From CAYYFX01 sp046330135 (GTDB lineage: Bacteria; ARS69): a DNA stretch of 64,000 nt. A program made the position numbers and the translations under genes. The stretch is from the NCBI GenBank assembly GCA_046330135.1, contig JAXLTI010000008.1:186001-250000 (forward strand), given 5' to 3'. The notes under the pieces are model-generated. The model was not told the origin of the DNA. It saw nothing but the letters and a program-made list of their open reading frames with translations, and ran no database searches. Positions 18,682-27,733 of the stretch are shown here, piece by piece; position 1 is the first letter of the stretch; each line of letters starts with the position of its first letter.

Positions 18682-19817
18682 GTGGTCTTCGCCGCTGCCT
18701 TCGTGGCGGTCTGGGCGGTGGCGGGCGCGCCCGGGCCCTCGAGGACCTCGACCGCCTGGCCGTCGCGCAGGTCGCGCTGGCCCTTCACGCAGATCAGCTC
18801 GTCCTTCGCCAGCCCGCTCAGGATCTCGGTGGTGTCGCCCTCCACGAATCCCGGCTTCACGACGCGCCGCGTGGCCTTCCCGTTCGCGATCACGTAGACG
18901 ATGCTGTCGCCCTCGTCCTCGACGATCGCGCGGCTGGGCACGAGCTTCGCGTCCGAGTGGCGCTCGGTGACGATCTTCACCTCGGCGAAGTCCCCGGGGC
19001 GGATGCCGGGCGGATGGTTCCGCACTTCCGCGGTGACCTTCACGGTGCCGGTGGTCTCGTCCACGATCGGGCTCACGAGAGTGACCACACCCTCGAGGTC
19101 CAGGTTCGCGCTGTCGAGGCGGATCGCGATGCGCTGACCCGGCGCCACCGAGCCCATGCGTCGCGCGGGAACGTGGACGCGCGCCAGCATCGGCTCGTCG
19201 TCCATCAGCTCGAAGAGCTGGACGCCGGGCGACACGTTCGCGCCGGGATTCACGAGGCGACGGGTCACGCGCCCGGCGAACGGCGCCGCCACGTGCGTGT
19301 AGTCCAGCGCCAGCTTCGCGAGGCCCAGCTCCACGTCGCGCACGCGCATCGTGTTCTCGATGGTCTCGAACTCGCCGGCGCTCAGGAGCCCCGCGTCCCG
19401 CATCGACGACTTCCGTTCGTGCTCCGCGTGCGCGGCGGCCGCGTTCGCTTCCGCCTGCTTCACGCGGAGCTGGGCCTCGTCGTCCTCGAGGCGGAGCAGC
19501 AGCTCGCCCTTCGCGACGTGGTCGCCTTCCTCGTGGAGGATCTCGCGGACCACGCCCGTGGTGCGGGCGAGGATCGTGGCCACGTTCTCGGGCTCCAGGG
19601 AGGCCGTGGCGGTGTAGTAGTTCGACGCGTCGCCGAGGTGGACGGGCTCCACGGCGACCGGCGCAGGCTTGCCCTCGCTTTTCGGGCCGCCCGGAGGATC
19701 GGCGGCTGCGGCGCCGGCAGGGCTGCCCTTGCCGCAGCCCCCCAGAGCGAGCACCGGGAGGGAGAGAAGGAGAAGCCCGAGCGGACGCAGGATCACAGGA
19801 CGTGGACGGGCGAGCAT
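18678..19817 (-). CDS. RND efflux periplasmic adaptor lipoprotein
   Basis: A 379-aa membrane-fusion protein of the HlyD/AcrA type. A lipoprotein signal ends in LGGC. The biotinyl-lipoyl-like domain is split by a helical hairpin rich in Ala/Glu (KQAEANAAAAHAEHERK); before it comes VREILHEEGDHVAKGELL and after it TRRLVNPGANVSPGVQLF. A beta-barrel and a membrane-proximal domain follow. ATG 19817 fits the signal peptide. It is the first gene of the adaptor-RND-RND operon, with 4-nt overlaps throughout. The 287-nt gap to the divergent peptidase gene shows no clear promoter that I can defend. Confidence 0.9.
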   Translation of the reverse strand: MLARPRPVILRPLGLLLLSLPVLALGGCGKGSPAGAAAADPPGGPKSEGKPAPVAVEPVHLGDASNYYTATASLEPENVATILARTTGVVREILHEEGDHVAKGELLLRLEDDEAQLRVKQAEANAAAAHAEHERKSSMRDAGLLSAGEFETIENTMRVRDVELGLAKLALDYTHVAAPFAGRVTRRLVNPGANVSPGVQLFELMDDEPMLARVHVPARRMGSVAPGQRIAIRLDSANLDLEGVVTLVSPIVDETTGTVKVTAEVRNHPPGIRPGDFAEVKIVTERHSDAKLVPSRAIVEDEGDSIVYVIANGKATRRVVKPGFVEGDTTEILSGLAKDELICVKGQRDLRDGQAVEVLEGPGAPATAQTATKAAAKTT

Positions 19818-20104
19818 GGGACTACCACCGGAACGGGGAAGACCGCCTGGGTTGGGCGAGCGAAGGAGGATCATCCTCCCTACGACGGACCGGGAGCAAG
19901 AGTTGCTCACACCGCCCGTCCCGGAAGCCCGGCCGGCCGTCCCCGCCGGGCGTCGCTCGCCCCCGGGGGCACTTGATCTGCCGCCGGGAGGGTGGCACGG
20001 TCGGCCCATCTTCACCGTCCCGGAGGCCCCCCTCCTCACCGTTCGGAAGGCGTCTCGCCTACCCCGAGCCCGGCCTCGGCTGAGGTCCTTCGAAGGAGAT
20101 CCCG

Positions 20105-22195
20105 ATGATCCGACCGCTCCCGCTCCTCGCCGCCGCCGCGCTCCTGGCGCCCCCGCCCTCTTCCGCCGACGTCCGCGAGGTGGGCCAGCTCGTCCTCGAC
20201 GGGATCCCGGAGATCCCCGCGCGGATCCTCGAGAAGACCGGCCAGTACCAGAACATCCGCCCCGCGAGCTTCGCGGACTGGGCCCCGGGCGGCGGGCTGC
20301 TCATCCTCACCCGCTTCGCCGACGTCCCGCAGGTCCATCGCGTGGCCGTGCCCGGCGGCGCGCGGAAGCAGCTGACGTTCTTCCCGGAGCCGGTGGGGTC
20401 GGCGTCCTTCGGGCGCGCGAAGGACTGGATGCTGATCACGAAGGACGTGGGCGGGAACGAGTACACGCAGATCTACCGCTTCGACCTCCAGACGGGCGAG
20501 GCCACGCTCCTCACGGACGGGAAGTCCCAGAACGGGGTCCCGGTCTGGTCGAGCGCGAAGGATCGCGTGGCGTGGCGGAGCACCGCGCGCAACGGCAAGG
20601 ACCACGACGTGTGGGTGATGGACCCCCTCCACGCCGAGGGCAAGCGCCTCGTGCTGCAGGACGAGGGCTACTGGGGGCCGCTCGACTGGTCGGCGGATGA
20701 CCGGAGGCTCCTCGTGATGCACGAGATCTCCGCGAACGAGAGTTACCTGTGGGTGGTGGACGTGGACTCGGGGGCGCGGACGCCGGTGGCGAACCAGGCG
20801 AAGGTGAACGGCGAACCGATCGCTTACGGCCCCGGCGCTTTCGACGCCACGGGCGACGGCGTCTTCTTCACCTCCGACGAGGGCTCGGAGTTCCAGCGGC
20901 TGCGCTGGACGAAGGTGGGCTCGAAGACCTCGGAGACGGTGGGCGCGGACATCCCGTGGAACGTGAGCCTCGCTTCACGCTCCGACGATCGCGCGCGCCT
21001 CGCTTACTCCGTGAACGCCGACGGCACGGACGAGCTGTACGTCATGGATGCGAAGACGCGCGCCTCCGAGAAGGCGCCGCTCCCCCTCGGGATCCTCGGC
21101 GGCGCCGGCTTCTCCCCGGACGGGAAGTCGCTCGCCCTCACGTTCGAGTCCACGCGGAGCCCGCAGGACGTCTATACGGCGGACGTGGCCACGAAGAAGG
21201 TCACGCGCTGGACCGAGGGCGAGGTAGGCGGGCTCGATGCGAGCACGTTCGTGCAGTCCTCGATCATCCACTTCCCCACCTTCGACAAGGACGCGAACGG
21301 CAAGCCGCGGATGATCCCGGCGTTCGTGTACAAGCCCCAGGGGACGGGTCCGTTCCCGGTGGTCGTGCGGATCCACGGCGGGCCGGAAGACCAGTCGCGC
21401 GCGTGGTTCTCGTACACGTCGCAGTTCGAGCTGCACGAGCTGGGCTGCGCGGTGATCTACCCGAACGTGCGCGGATCCTCCGGCTACGGGAAGTCCTACC
21501 TGAAGCTGGACGACGGCATGAAGCGCGAGGACTCCGTGAAGGACATCGGCGCTCTCCTGGACTGGATCGGCACGCAGAAGGACTTGGACGCCTCCCGCGT
21601 GGCGGTGCACGGCGGCTCGTACGGCGGCTACATGGTGCTCGCGTGCCTCACGCACTACTCGGATCGCCTGCGCGCCGGCGTGGACGAGGTGGGCATCTCG
21701 AATTTCGTCACCTTCCTGGAGAACACGTCGGAGTACCGGCGCGACCAGCGTCGCGTGGAGTACGGCGACGAGCGCGATCCGGCGATGCGCGCCTTCCTCG
21801 AGAAGATCGCGCCGGTGGCGAACGCGTCGAAGATCCATGCGGCGCTCTTCGTGTTGCAAGGCGCGAACGATCCGCGCGTGCCGGCGTCGGAGGCGGCGAA
21901 CATCGTGGCCGCGGTGCGGAAGAACGGGAACGCCGCGTGGTCCATGCTGGCGAAGGACGAGGGCCACGGCTTCGTGAAGAAGGCGAACCGCGAGCAGGAG
22001 CTGGCGGCCACGGCGCTCTTCTGGGAGCAGCAGCTCCTGCCGAAGGCGGGCTCGGCCGCGGGCTCGGGCGTGGGCGCGGCAGGTGCCGGTGCAGGCGTAG
22101 GCGCGGGAGGCGCCGCGGGGGCCGGTGCAGGCGTCGGCACGGGGGGCGCGACGGGGGCCGGCGGCGCCAGCGGGGCGGGCGGAGCGGGGAAGTAG
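20105..22195 (+). CDS. S9 family (prolyl oligopeptidase-type) serine peptidase with Gly/Ala tail
   Basis: A 696-aa exported peptidase. A signal peptide (residues 1-21) is followed by a seven-bladed-propeller-like region with TolB-type blades, then an alpha/beta-hydrolase domain. The catalytic triad is visible: Ser505 in GGSYGGY, Asp589 in NDPRVP and His621 in GHGF. The oxyanion region HGGPEDQ and the VRGSSGYG motif are typical of acylaminoacyl or dipeptidyl peptidases. The last ~45 residues are almost only Gly, Ala and Val, outside the fold (see findings). ATG 20105 is preceded by GAAGGAGAT. It stands alone on the plus strand and is convergent with the DUF4249-like gene. Confidence 0.9.
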   Translation: MIRPLPLLAAAALLAPPPSSADVREVGQLVLDGIPEIPARILEKTGQYQNIRPASFADWAPGGGLLILTRFADVPQVHRVAVPGGARKQLTFFPEPVGSASFGRAKDWMLITKDVGGNEYTQIYRFDLQTGEATLLTDGKSQNGVPVWSSAKDRVAWRSTARNGKDHDVWVMDPLHAEGKRLVLQDEGYWGPLDWSADDRRLLVMHEISANESYLWVVDVDSGARTPVANQAKVNGEPIAYGPGAFDATGDGVFFTSDEGSEFQRLRWTKVGSKTSETVGADIPWNVSLASRSDDRARLAYSVNADGTDELYVMDAKTRASEKAPLPLGILGGAGFSPDGKSLALTFESTRSPQDVYTADVATKKVTRWTEGEVGGLDASTFVQSSIIHFPTFDKDANGKPRMIPAFVYKPQGTGPFPVVVRIHGGPEDQSRAWFSYTSQFELHELGCAVIYPNVRGSSGYGKSYLKLDDGMKREDSVKDIGALLDWIGTQKDLDASRVAVHGGSYGGYMVLACLTHYSDRLRAGVDEVGISNFVTFLENTSEYRRDQRRVEYGDERDPAMRAFLEKIAPVANASKIHAALFVLQGANDPRVPASEAANIVAAVRKNGNAAWSMLAKDEGHGFVKKANREQELAATALFWEQQLLPKAGSAAGSGVGAAGAGAGVGAGGAAGAGAGVGTGGATGAGGASGAGGAGK
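22057..22192 (+). repeat. imperfect GC-rich repeat encoding Gly/Ala/Val tail
   Basis: Low-complexity stretch at the 3' end of the peptidase gene. The unit GGTGCAGGCGT(A/C)GGC occurs twice, within other GGCGCGGG-like repeats, and encodes a run of AGAGAGV/GAGGA blocks. Slippage between units could change tail length. Confidence 0.75.
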
Positions 22196-22217
22196 GGAGA
22201 CTGCCGCTTTCGTCGTC

Positions 22218-23081
22218 TCAGGGCGTGACCTCGACGTTCCAGCTCCGCCGGCACGCGGAGCCGAACACGCCGATGCCGCCCACGATCCCGCCGTTCTCTT
22301 CGGGGTGGTCCTTGTAGAGGAAGTCGTACACGTTCGCGTCGATCGACGAGATGTGCACCTGGTAGCGCCCGTAGAAGGCCATCATCGCGCCGTAGAAGTT
22401 GATGAGGGACTGATCACCCTCGCGCACGACGTCGTCGGCACGGAAGAAGGCGAAGATGTGCCGCGGCTCGCGGTTGTCTCCGCCGTACTCGTCGTAGCTC
22501 TCGGGCTTGTCGCGCGGGCCGATGGACGCGATGTATCGCGCGTCGTGCCAGTCCTCGAGACAGTACACGTCCGTCAGCAGGATCTGGTCCGGATCGTCGC
22601 AGCGCACGAGCACCGGAAACGCGTCCTGGAGGACGTCGTGGCGCACGGTCTGCGGCAGCTCCGGCGGGCCGCCCGTGATCTCCACGGCAACCGGCGTGGT
22701 CGTGGCGGCGGTGAGGGCACTCTCGCCCGGGATCTCGATGCGCAGCCGATACGTCGTCTGCGAGACCACGACGATCGCGGAGTCTGCGTACGCCCCCGGC
22801 GCCACGAGATCGAGCGTGTCCGCCGGCGCGCCCGCGCGGCTGAGCGTGACGATCGCGTTCGACACCGCGGCCGCCGCCGGGTCGTAGACCGTGGCGATGG
22901 GTTGTACGCGGGCCACGTGGATCGCGTTCGCCGCGTCGATCGTTTCGCCCACGTAGAGATACCCGAAGACCGTGAACGTCTGCGCGGTGTTCGGTCCGAC
23001 GGTATCGCCGCCGCAGCCGGCCAGCGCCAGCGCGGCGCCCATCACGCCGAGGAGGCTCGCGCGACCCGTCTTCCGGCTCAT
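22218..23081 (-). CDS. DUF4249-like outer-membrane lipoprotein
   Basis: A 287-aa lipoprotein. A signal peptide with lipobox LAGC is followed by a beta-rich domain that starts with FTVFGYLYVGETIDAAN and a V-x-NAIVTLSR strand, like the DUF4249 family, which in Bacteroidetes is encoded next to TonB-dependent receptors. The gene lies 13 nt downstream of such a receptor here, on the same strand, with a GGAGAGG ribosome site before ATG 23081. Together they may form an uptake pair in the outer membrane. The ligand is unknown. The family assignment is from pattern and context, not from a search. Confidence 0.7.
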   Translation of the reverse strand: MSRKTGRASLLGVMGAALALAGCGGDTVGPNTAQTFTVFGYLYVGETIDAANAIHVARVQPIATVYDPAAAAVSNAIVTLSRAGAPADTLDLVAPGAYADSAIVVVSQTTYRLRIEIPGESALTAATTTPVAVEITGGPPELPQTVRHDVLQDAFPVLVRCDDPDQILLTDVYCLEDWHDARYIASIGPRDKPESYDEYGGDNREPRHIFAFFRADDVVREGDQSLINFYGAMMAFYGRYQVHISSIDANVYDFLYKDHPEENGGIVGGIGVFGSACRRSWNVEVTP

Positions 23082-23094
23082 CCGTCGCCTCTCC

Positions 23095-25404
23095 TCAGAA
23101 CGTGACGTTCACGCCGAGCGTCGGCAGGAACGGAAGCATGTGGACGTCGTGGAACGTGGCCGGGTTCGTCGTGAGATCGTAGGACCGCAGATAGACGTTC
23201 TTGTGGTTGTACACGTTGATGATCTGCAGGTTCGGCTCCACCAGGCATCCCTTCACCGTGTACTTCCTCGAGATCCCTGCGTCGAGGCGATGGAAGTCCG
23301 GAAGGCGCCCCTCGTTCAGCGGGCCGAGCAAAGCCACGTCGTGGGTCCGCCCGGCCACGTCGGTGACCGTGTAGCGACCCGCGGCGAGCGTGGTGGGCTG
23401 GCCGGACCCGTAGCGGAAGCTCAGATCGAGCGCCCAGCGCCCGCCGAGCGTGCGCGTCTGCATCACGGTGACCTGATGCCGGCGCTCGTAGGTGGGCGTG
23501 TACTCGACCCCGCGGTTGAACTGCTCCACGCGGCGCCGAGCCCGGCCCCACGAGTAGCCGATCCATCCGTTCCAGCCGTCGAAGCGATTCCGGAGATAGA
23601 CGTCGGTGCCGAAGGCGCGGCCCGATCCGCTGTTGAAGACGTCGTCGAGGTGCGTGTTCTCGTCGAACAGGCTGCGCCCGAACTCGCTGCTGAACTCCAC
23701 GAGGTCGCCGAAGTCCTTGTAGTACGCCTCGATCGACAGGTCGAAGGCATCGTAGGGGCCGAAGTCCAGCCCGAGAACGTAGTGGTCCGCGCGGCCGGGC
23801 CGGATCGTGGAATCCACGGGGAACCACATGTCCGCGAAGCCGAGGCCCTCCTGGTAGACCAGATTGAGATACTGGTAGTAGCGGCCGTACGAGCCGCGGA
23901 GCGCCAGGTTCTCGGTCAAGGTCTGCCGCACGCTGAGGCGGGGTCCCAGGCCCGAGTAGTGGCCGTCGGAGTAGTAGTCCACGCGCAGCCCGGGCTGGAT
24001 CCGAGTGTTGGCGGACGCCTTCCAGCTGTCCTGCGCGTAGAGCGCGCCGTAGAAGCCGTTGAACGCGAAGTTCAACGACGATCCCTGGCCGATGTCCCGG
24101 TGCCAGCTGAAGTCGAGGTGCTTCGACTCGAAGCCCACGTCCACCATGTGCGCGGGCGACGGCCGGAAGGACACGCTGCCCTTCGCGGCGAGGTCGTCGA
24201 TGCGATTCCGCTGCTGGAACTCGAAGTCCTGGAAGGCGATCTTCGCGTCCGAGTGGAAGCGGCTTCCGCCGACCAGGAGCTGCGAGAACACGCGCTGGCT
24301 GAAGAGGTGAGTCCACTGCGCGCTCCCGGCGTCGTTCCCCCAATCGAGAAGCACGTCCACCGAGCTCTGCTTCAGATCGAGACGGTCGTTCCCGCGGAAG
24401 GCGCTCAGCGAGGTGCGGTCGTTCTCGCCGGGATCGACGTTGATCTTCCCGTGGAGATCGTAGAAGGCGTACGGCAGGTCGTAGCCGGCGGCCTTCGCGA
24501 GCGGCGCGATGTAGGTGTGGCGCCCCGCCACCATCCACGAGCCCCGCCGCCACGGCCCGTCCAGCGTGAGGCTGGAGCTGATGAGGCTCGCGCGGCCGAC
24601 GCCGGCGAACTTCTTCCGGTTGCCGTCCCGGTCGTGCACGTCCAGGAGCGAAGAGAGGCGCCCGCCGTATCGCGCGGGGTAGCCGGACTTCTGCAGATCC
24701 ACCGTCTTCACGGCATCCACGTTGAACGTGCTGAAGAAGCCGAAGAGGTGGCTCGGGTTGTAGACGTCCACGTCGTCCAGGAGAATCAGGTTCTGGTCCG
24801 GGCTGCCGCCCTGCACGTAGAGGCCGCTCGAGAAGTCCGAGAGGCTGCTCACGCCGGGAAGCGCCTGGACGGCGCGGAAGAGGTCCGCTTCCGCCACCGA
24901 CGGAACGTCGCGCAGCTCGCGCGTCTGCAGGACCACCTTCCCCGGCGCGATCGTCGGCTCCACCGACTCTCCCTTCACTTTCATCGGCGGGAGAGAGACC
25001 GGCGCCGTCGCCAGCTCGAGGGACAGCGTGACGGATTGCTCCTGCTCGACGACGACTTGCCGGGTCTCGGTCTTCATTCCGATCAGGCTGAAGACGACCG
25101 TGTAGGTCCCGGCGGGAATCCCGGTGATCGTGTAGAAGCCCTGCGGGTTGGTCGTCGCGCCGAAGCGGATCTCCTGGACCACCACGTTGACGTAGCGGAG
25201 AGCTTCACCGTCGGCGGCGCTCCGCACGAACCCGCTCACGCTCGCCGCGCAGGCCCGGCCGGGGCCGAGGAGCTGGAGCACGACGAGAAGGAAGGCCGCC
25301 CACGGGACGGCACCGAGCGCGGCGCGGCGCGGCGAGCAGATGCATCGGGGCGCGAGCAGACGTCGGGCGAGGGCCCGAGCGCGTCGAGGGCCGAGCGGCG
25401 TCAC
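23095..25404 (-). CDS. TonB-dependent receptor with carboxypeptidase-regulatory-like N-domain
   Basis: A 769-aa outer-membrane receptor. A long signal region ends about GRACA. Then comes a CarboxypepD_reg-like beta-sandwich (VSGFVRSAADGEALRYVNV, GFYTITGIPAGTY), a plug domain (DLFRAVQALPGV, YVQGGSPDQNLILLDDVDV), and a beta-barrel rich in aromatic strands that ends in Phe (LGVNVTF), as outer-membrane proteins do. I chose GTG 25404 because GGGAGG lies 8 nt upstream; an in-frame start at 25458 would only lengthen the leader. The inferred role is TonB-driven import of a siderophore, glycan or peptide, perhaps with the downstream lipoprotein. No TonB gene is in the window. Confidence 0.9.
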   Translation of the reverse strand: MTPLGPRRARALARRLLAPRCICSPRRAALGAVPWAAFLLVVLQLLGPGRACAASVSGFVRSAADGEALRYVNVVVQEIRFGATTNPQGFYTITGIPAGTYTVVFSLIGMKTETRQVVVEQEQSVTLSLELATAPVSLPPMKVKGESVEPTIAPGKVVLQTRELRDVPSVAEADLFRAVQALPGVSSLSDFSSGLYVQGGSPDQNLILLDDVDVYNPSHLFGFFSTFNVDAVKTVDLQKSGYPARYGGRLSSLLDVHDRDGNRKKFAGVGRASLISSSLTLDGPWRRGSWMVAGRHTYIAPLAKAAGYDLPYAFYDLHGKINVDPGENDRTSLSAFRGNDRLDLKQSSVDVLLDWGNDAGSAQWTHLFSQRVFSQLLVGGSRFHSDAKIAFQDFEFQQRNRIDDLAAKGSVSFRPSPAHMVDVGFESKHLDFSWHRDIGQGSSLNFAFNGFYGALYAQDSWKASANTRIQPGLRVDYYSDGHYSGLGPRLSVRQTLTENLALRGSYGRYYQYLNLVYQEGLGFADMWFPVDSTIRPGRADHYVLGLDFGPYDAFDLSIEAYYKDFGDLVEFSSEFGRSLFDENTHLDDVFNSGSGRAFGTDVYLRNRFDGWNGWIGYSWGRARRRVEQFNRGVEYTPTYERRHQVTVMQTRTLGGRWALDLSFRYGSGQPTTLAAGRYTVTDVAGRTHDVALLGPLNEGRLPDFHRLDAGISRKYTVKGCLVEPNLQIINVYNHKNVYLRSYDLTTNPATFHDVHMLPFLPTLGVNVTF

Positions 25405-25477
25405 GCGATGAACCTCCCGAAGACCCCCGACCCTACTCAGCAACCGGCCGCCCAGCAAGACGGCGGGGAGCTGCCGC

Positions 25478-25972
25478 TCACGTGGCCGTCGACGTCTCCT
25501 CGAAGCAGTTCTTCTCGCGATTCTTCCTCACGCGATCCGCCGCGAAGATCCTCCCGTTCATCGCGATCCAGACGCCCTCCGGCAGCGTCTGCAGCGCGGC
25601 GATCGCCATGCCGAGGTTGAACGGGGCGTCGCTCGCCCGGAAGCGCGCGGGTGCGAGCGAGCCGGTCATCACGATGACCTTGCCGGGGACGCTCTTCAGG
25701 ACACGCCCCGTCTCCACCATGCCGTCGGTCCCGTGGGTGATGAGGATGTGTCGCTCCGACCGGTGCTCCACGACGCGACGGATGAGCGCACGGTCGTCAG
25801 CCGTGATGTCGAGGCTGTCCTTCGCGAGGATGTTCACGACCTCGCGCTCGACGTCCACATGGGACTCGGCGAGGATGCGCGACACCTCGGAGTCACCCAC
25901 CTGGTAGTGGCTCTTCGCGTCGAAGTAGACCTTGTCGATCGTTCCGCCGGTCGTGATGATCGCGATCTTCAT
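25478..25972 (-). CDS. short asparaginase-like protein (N-terminal domain only)
   Basis: 164 aa. It starts MKIAIITTGGTID, the type I/II asparaginase nucleophile motif (Thr in TGGTID), and carries the second active-site motif ITHGTDGM. Full-length L-asparaginases have about 320-340 residues in two domains; this protein stops after the first (ends EETSTAT). Short asparaginase-domain proteins do occur, so it need not be broken, but activity is uncertain. The ATG overlaps the stop of the ACP-phosphodiesterase-like gene (ATGA), making it the last gene of the murI operon. Confidence 0.75.
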   Translation of the reverse strand: MKIAIITTGGTIDKVYFDAKSHYQVGDSEVSRILAESHVDVEREVVNILAKDSLDITADDRALIRRVVEHRSERHILITHGTDGMVETGRVLKSVPGKVIVMTGSLAPARFRASDAPFNLGMAIAALQTLPEGVWIAMNGRIFAADRVRKNREKNCFEETSTAT

Positions 25973-26628
25973 GCGCGACGCTCCTCCGCGGTCTTCCGGG
26001 CTTCCGTGCTTGCCGGCGCGCCCGGCGCGCGCAACACCGTCCGGGCCTCCGCCGCGGCCGGCGCGCCCGTGGCGTGCAGCACCGCGGGCCACAGCTCGTC
26101 GAGATCGCTCGAGAGCCCGGTCGAGGCACGGATCACGTCGCCCGCCGCCTTCCCGAGCGGATTCGCTCTCTTCATCCGGTGCGACATCCCCTCGAGCGCG
26201 CGCAGGATTCCCTCGGGCTCGCGGTACGCCACCAGGAGATCCACGCGCGGCATGTATTCCGCGAAGCGATGCATCCGCTCCGGCAGCACGTCCCGCGCGG
26301 CCTCGACTTCGGCGTACACGCGCGTCGCGAAGGTCCGCAGCGTGCCCTCGCCCAGGTCCTCCCAGCGCTTCGCCAGCACGTGATCGTAGCCGAGATCCAC
26401 GAGGATCCCCGACCAACGGCGAAGGGTCGGCCCGAAGCGAGCGCGACTCCGCACGAAGGCCGGATGCGCGTCCACGAACGCGTCCACCGCGCGATGCATG
26501 CGGATCCCGCGCAGCAGCTCGCCGTCGTAGCGATCCTCGGGCCGGCCCTTCACGAAGTCTCCCATCAGATTTCCCACGATCGACGTTCCCGTCCGGGACG
26601 CGATCAACGCGTGCGCGAGATGATTCAC
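25969..26628 (-). CDS. ACP phosphodiesterase-like protein (AcpH/DUF479 family)
   Basis: 219 aa. It starts NHLAHALIAS, then GNLMGDFVKGRPED and the helical IRMHRAVDAFVDAHP, matching the AcpH family, whose E. coli member removes phosphopantetheine from acyl carrier protein. This sits on an HD-domain-like helical fold with His and Asp metal ligands. The start is GTG 26628, overlapping the murI stop (GTGA). The C-terminal ~25 residues are Ala-rich and poorly conserved. Activity on ACP is inferred by family only. Confidence 0.75.
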   Translation of the reverse strand: MNHLAHALIASRTGTSIVGNLMGDFVKGRPEDRYDGELLRGIRMHRAVDAFVDAHPAFVRSRARFGPTLRRWSGILVDLGYDHVLAKRWEDLGEGTLRTFATRVYAEVEAARDVLPERMHRFAEYMPRVDLLVAYREPEGILRALEGMSHRMKRANPLGKAAGDVIRASTGLSSDLDELWPAVLHATGAPAAAEARTVLRAPGAPASTEARKTAEERRA

Positions 26629-27494
26629 CGGGCGAGGTCCACCAGCTCCACGCCGCGGGGAAGGATCCCGTTCGGCAGGAAGCGTCCCGCAACGCGGTGG
26701 AAGCGATCCGGCGAGTCGGTCGCGAAGAGGCGGATCTCGCCCGGGTCCTGGCGCGCGGCCGCGATCCCGCGCCGCTCCAGCTCGCCGCGAACCGCCACGG
26801 CGGTCGTGGCCGCCGAGTCCACGAGCGACACGCCTTCCCCCGCCACGCGGTGGATCACGTCGGCGAGGACCGGGAAGTGCGTGCAGCCGAGCAGGACGCA
26901 ATCCGGCCGGTGCTCGCGGAGCACGTCGTCCATGTACTCGTGCGCGACCAGCTCCGCCACCGGCCCGTGCGCCCAGCCCTCCTCGGCGAGCGACACGAAC
27001 ACCGAGCAGCCCTTCGACACGACGTCCGCCTCGGGGCGGCGGCGGCGGATCGCGCGCTCGTACGCGCCGTCCCGGGCGGTGCTCTCCGTGGCGAGCACTA
27101 CGATGCGACCCGCCCGCGACTCGCGGCAGGCCGCCTCGGCGCCCGGCTCCACGACGCCCAGCACGGGAATCTCGGCGAACGCCGCCGTGAGCTCGTCGAG
27201 CGCGAGCGCGGAGGCCGTGTTGCACGCCACGACGAGCAGCTTGATCCCGTGCTCCACCAGGTGCCCCGCCGCCTGGATCGCGTAGCGCGCGACGGTGTTG
27301 GCGCTCTTCGTCCCGTAGGGCAGGCGCGCGGTGTCTCCGAGATAGAGAAGAGCCTCGTGCGGCAGCTCGGCCCGGAGGGCGCGGAGCACCGTGAGGCCGC
27401 CCACGCCGGAGTCGAAGACGCCGATGGGCAGCGCGGCGGCGCCCTTCGCGCGGGGCGCCGGCGCCTCGGCCGGATGGGCGGCGAGCGGATTCAA
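26625..27494 (-). CDS. murI: glutamate racemase
   Basis: Converts L- to D-glutamate for peptidoglycan. The conserved start PIGVFDSGVGGLTVLRAL, GDTARLPYG, the first catalytic Cys in VACNTASA and the second in LLGCTHFPVL are all present. Length is 289 aa from a TTG at 27494, close to the family's usual 260-280. The frame stays open further upstream (to about 27716), but that part does not resemble MurI. A TATACT hexamer at 27550-27545 (minus strand) could be the -10 of its promoter. It is the first gene of a three-gene operon with 4-nt overlaps. Confidence 0.87.
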   Translation of the reverse strand: MNPLAAHPAEAPAPRAKGAAALPIGVFDSGVGGLTVLRALRAELPHEALLYLGDTARLPYGTKSANTVARYAIQAAGHLVEHGIKLLVVACNTASALALDELTAAFAEIPVLGVVEPGAEAACRESRAGRIVVLATESTARDGAYERAIRRRRPEADVVSKGCSVFVSLAEEGWAHGPVAELVAHEYMDDVLREHRPDCVLLGCTHFPVLADVIHRVAGEGVSLVDSAATTAVAVRGELERRGIAAARQDPGEIRLFATDSPDRFHRVAGRFLPNGILPRGVELVDLAR

Positions 27495-27733
27495 GGGCCT
27501 CGGTCCGAAGCTGGGTTTCCGAAGTGTGAAGATGCCGCGGGGGAGTATAGACGGGCGCCCCCTCGCGCGCGAGGCGACGAGATTCCCGACTGCCGATTCC
27601 GATGTCGACACGGCGCGGCGCCCGAGGGCCTCGCGCACCTTGCTCGGGACCCTCCCGAAGTGGCACCATCGACGGGTGCGGTTTCCTACGTGCCGCGCAC
27701 CCCCCAGACACCTCAACGGCAGGAAGCGCGACC

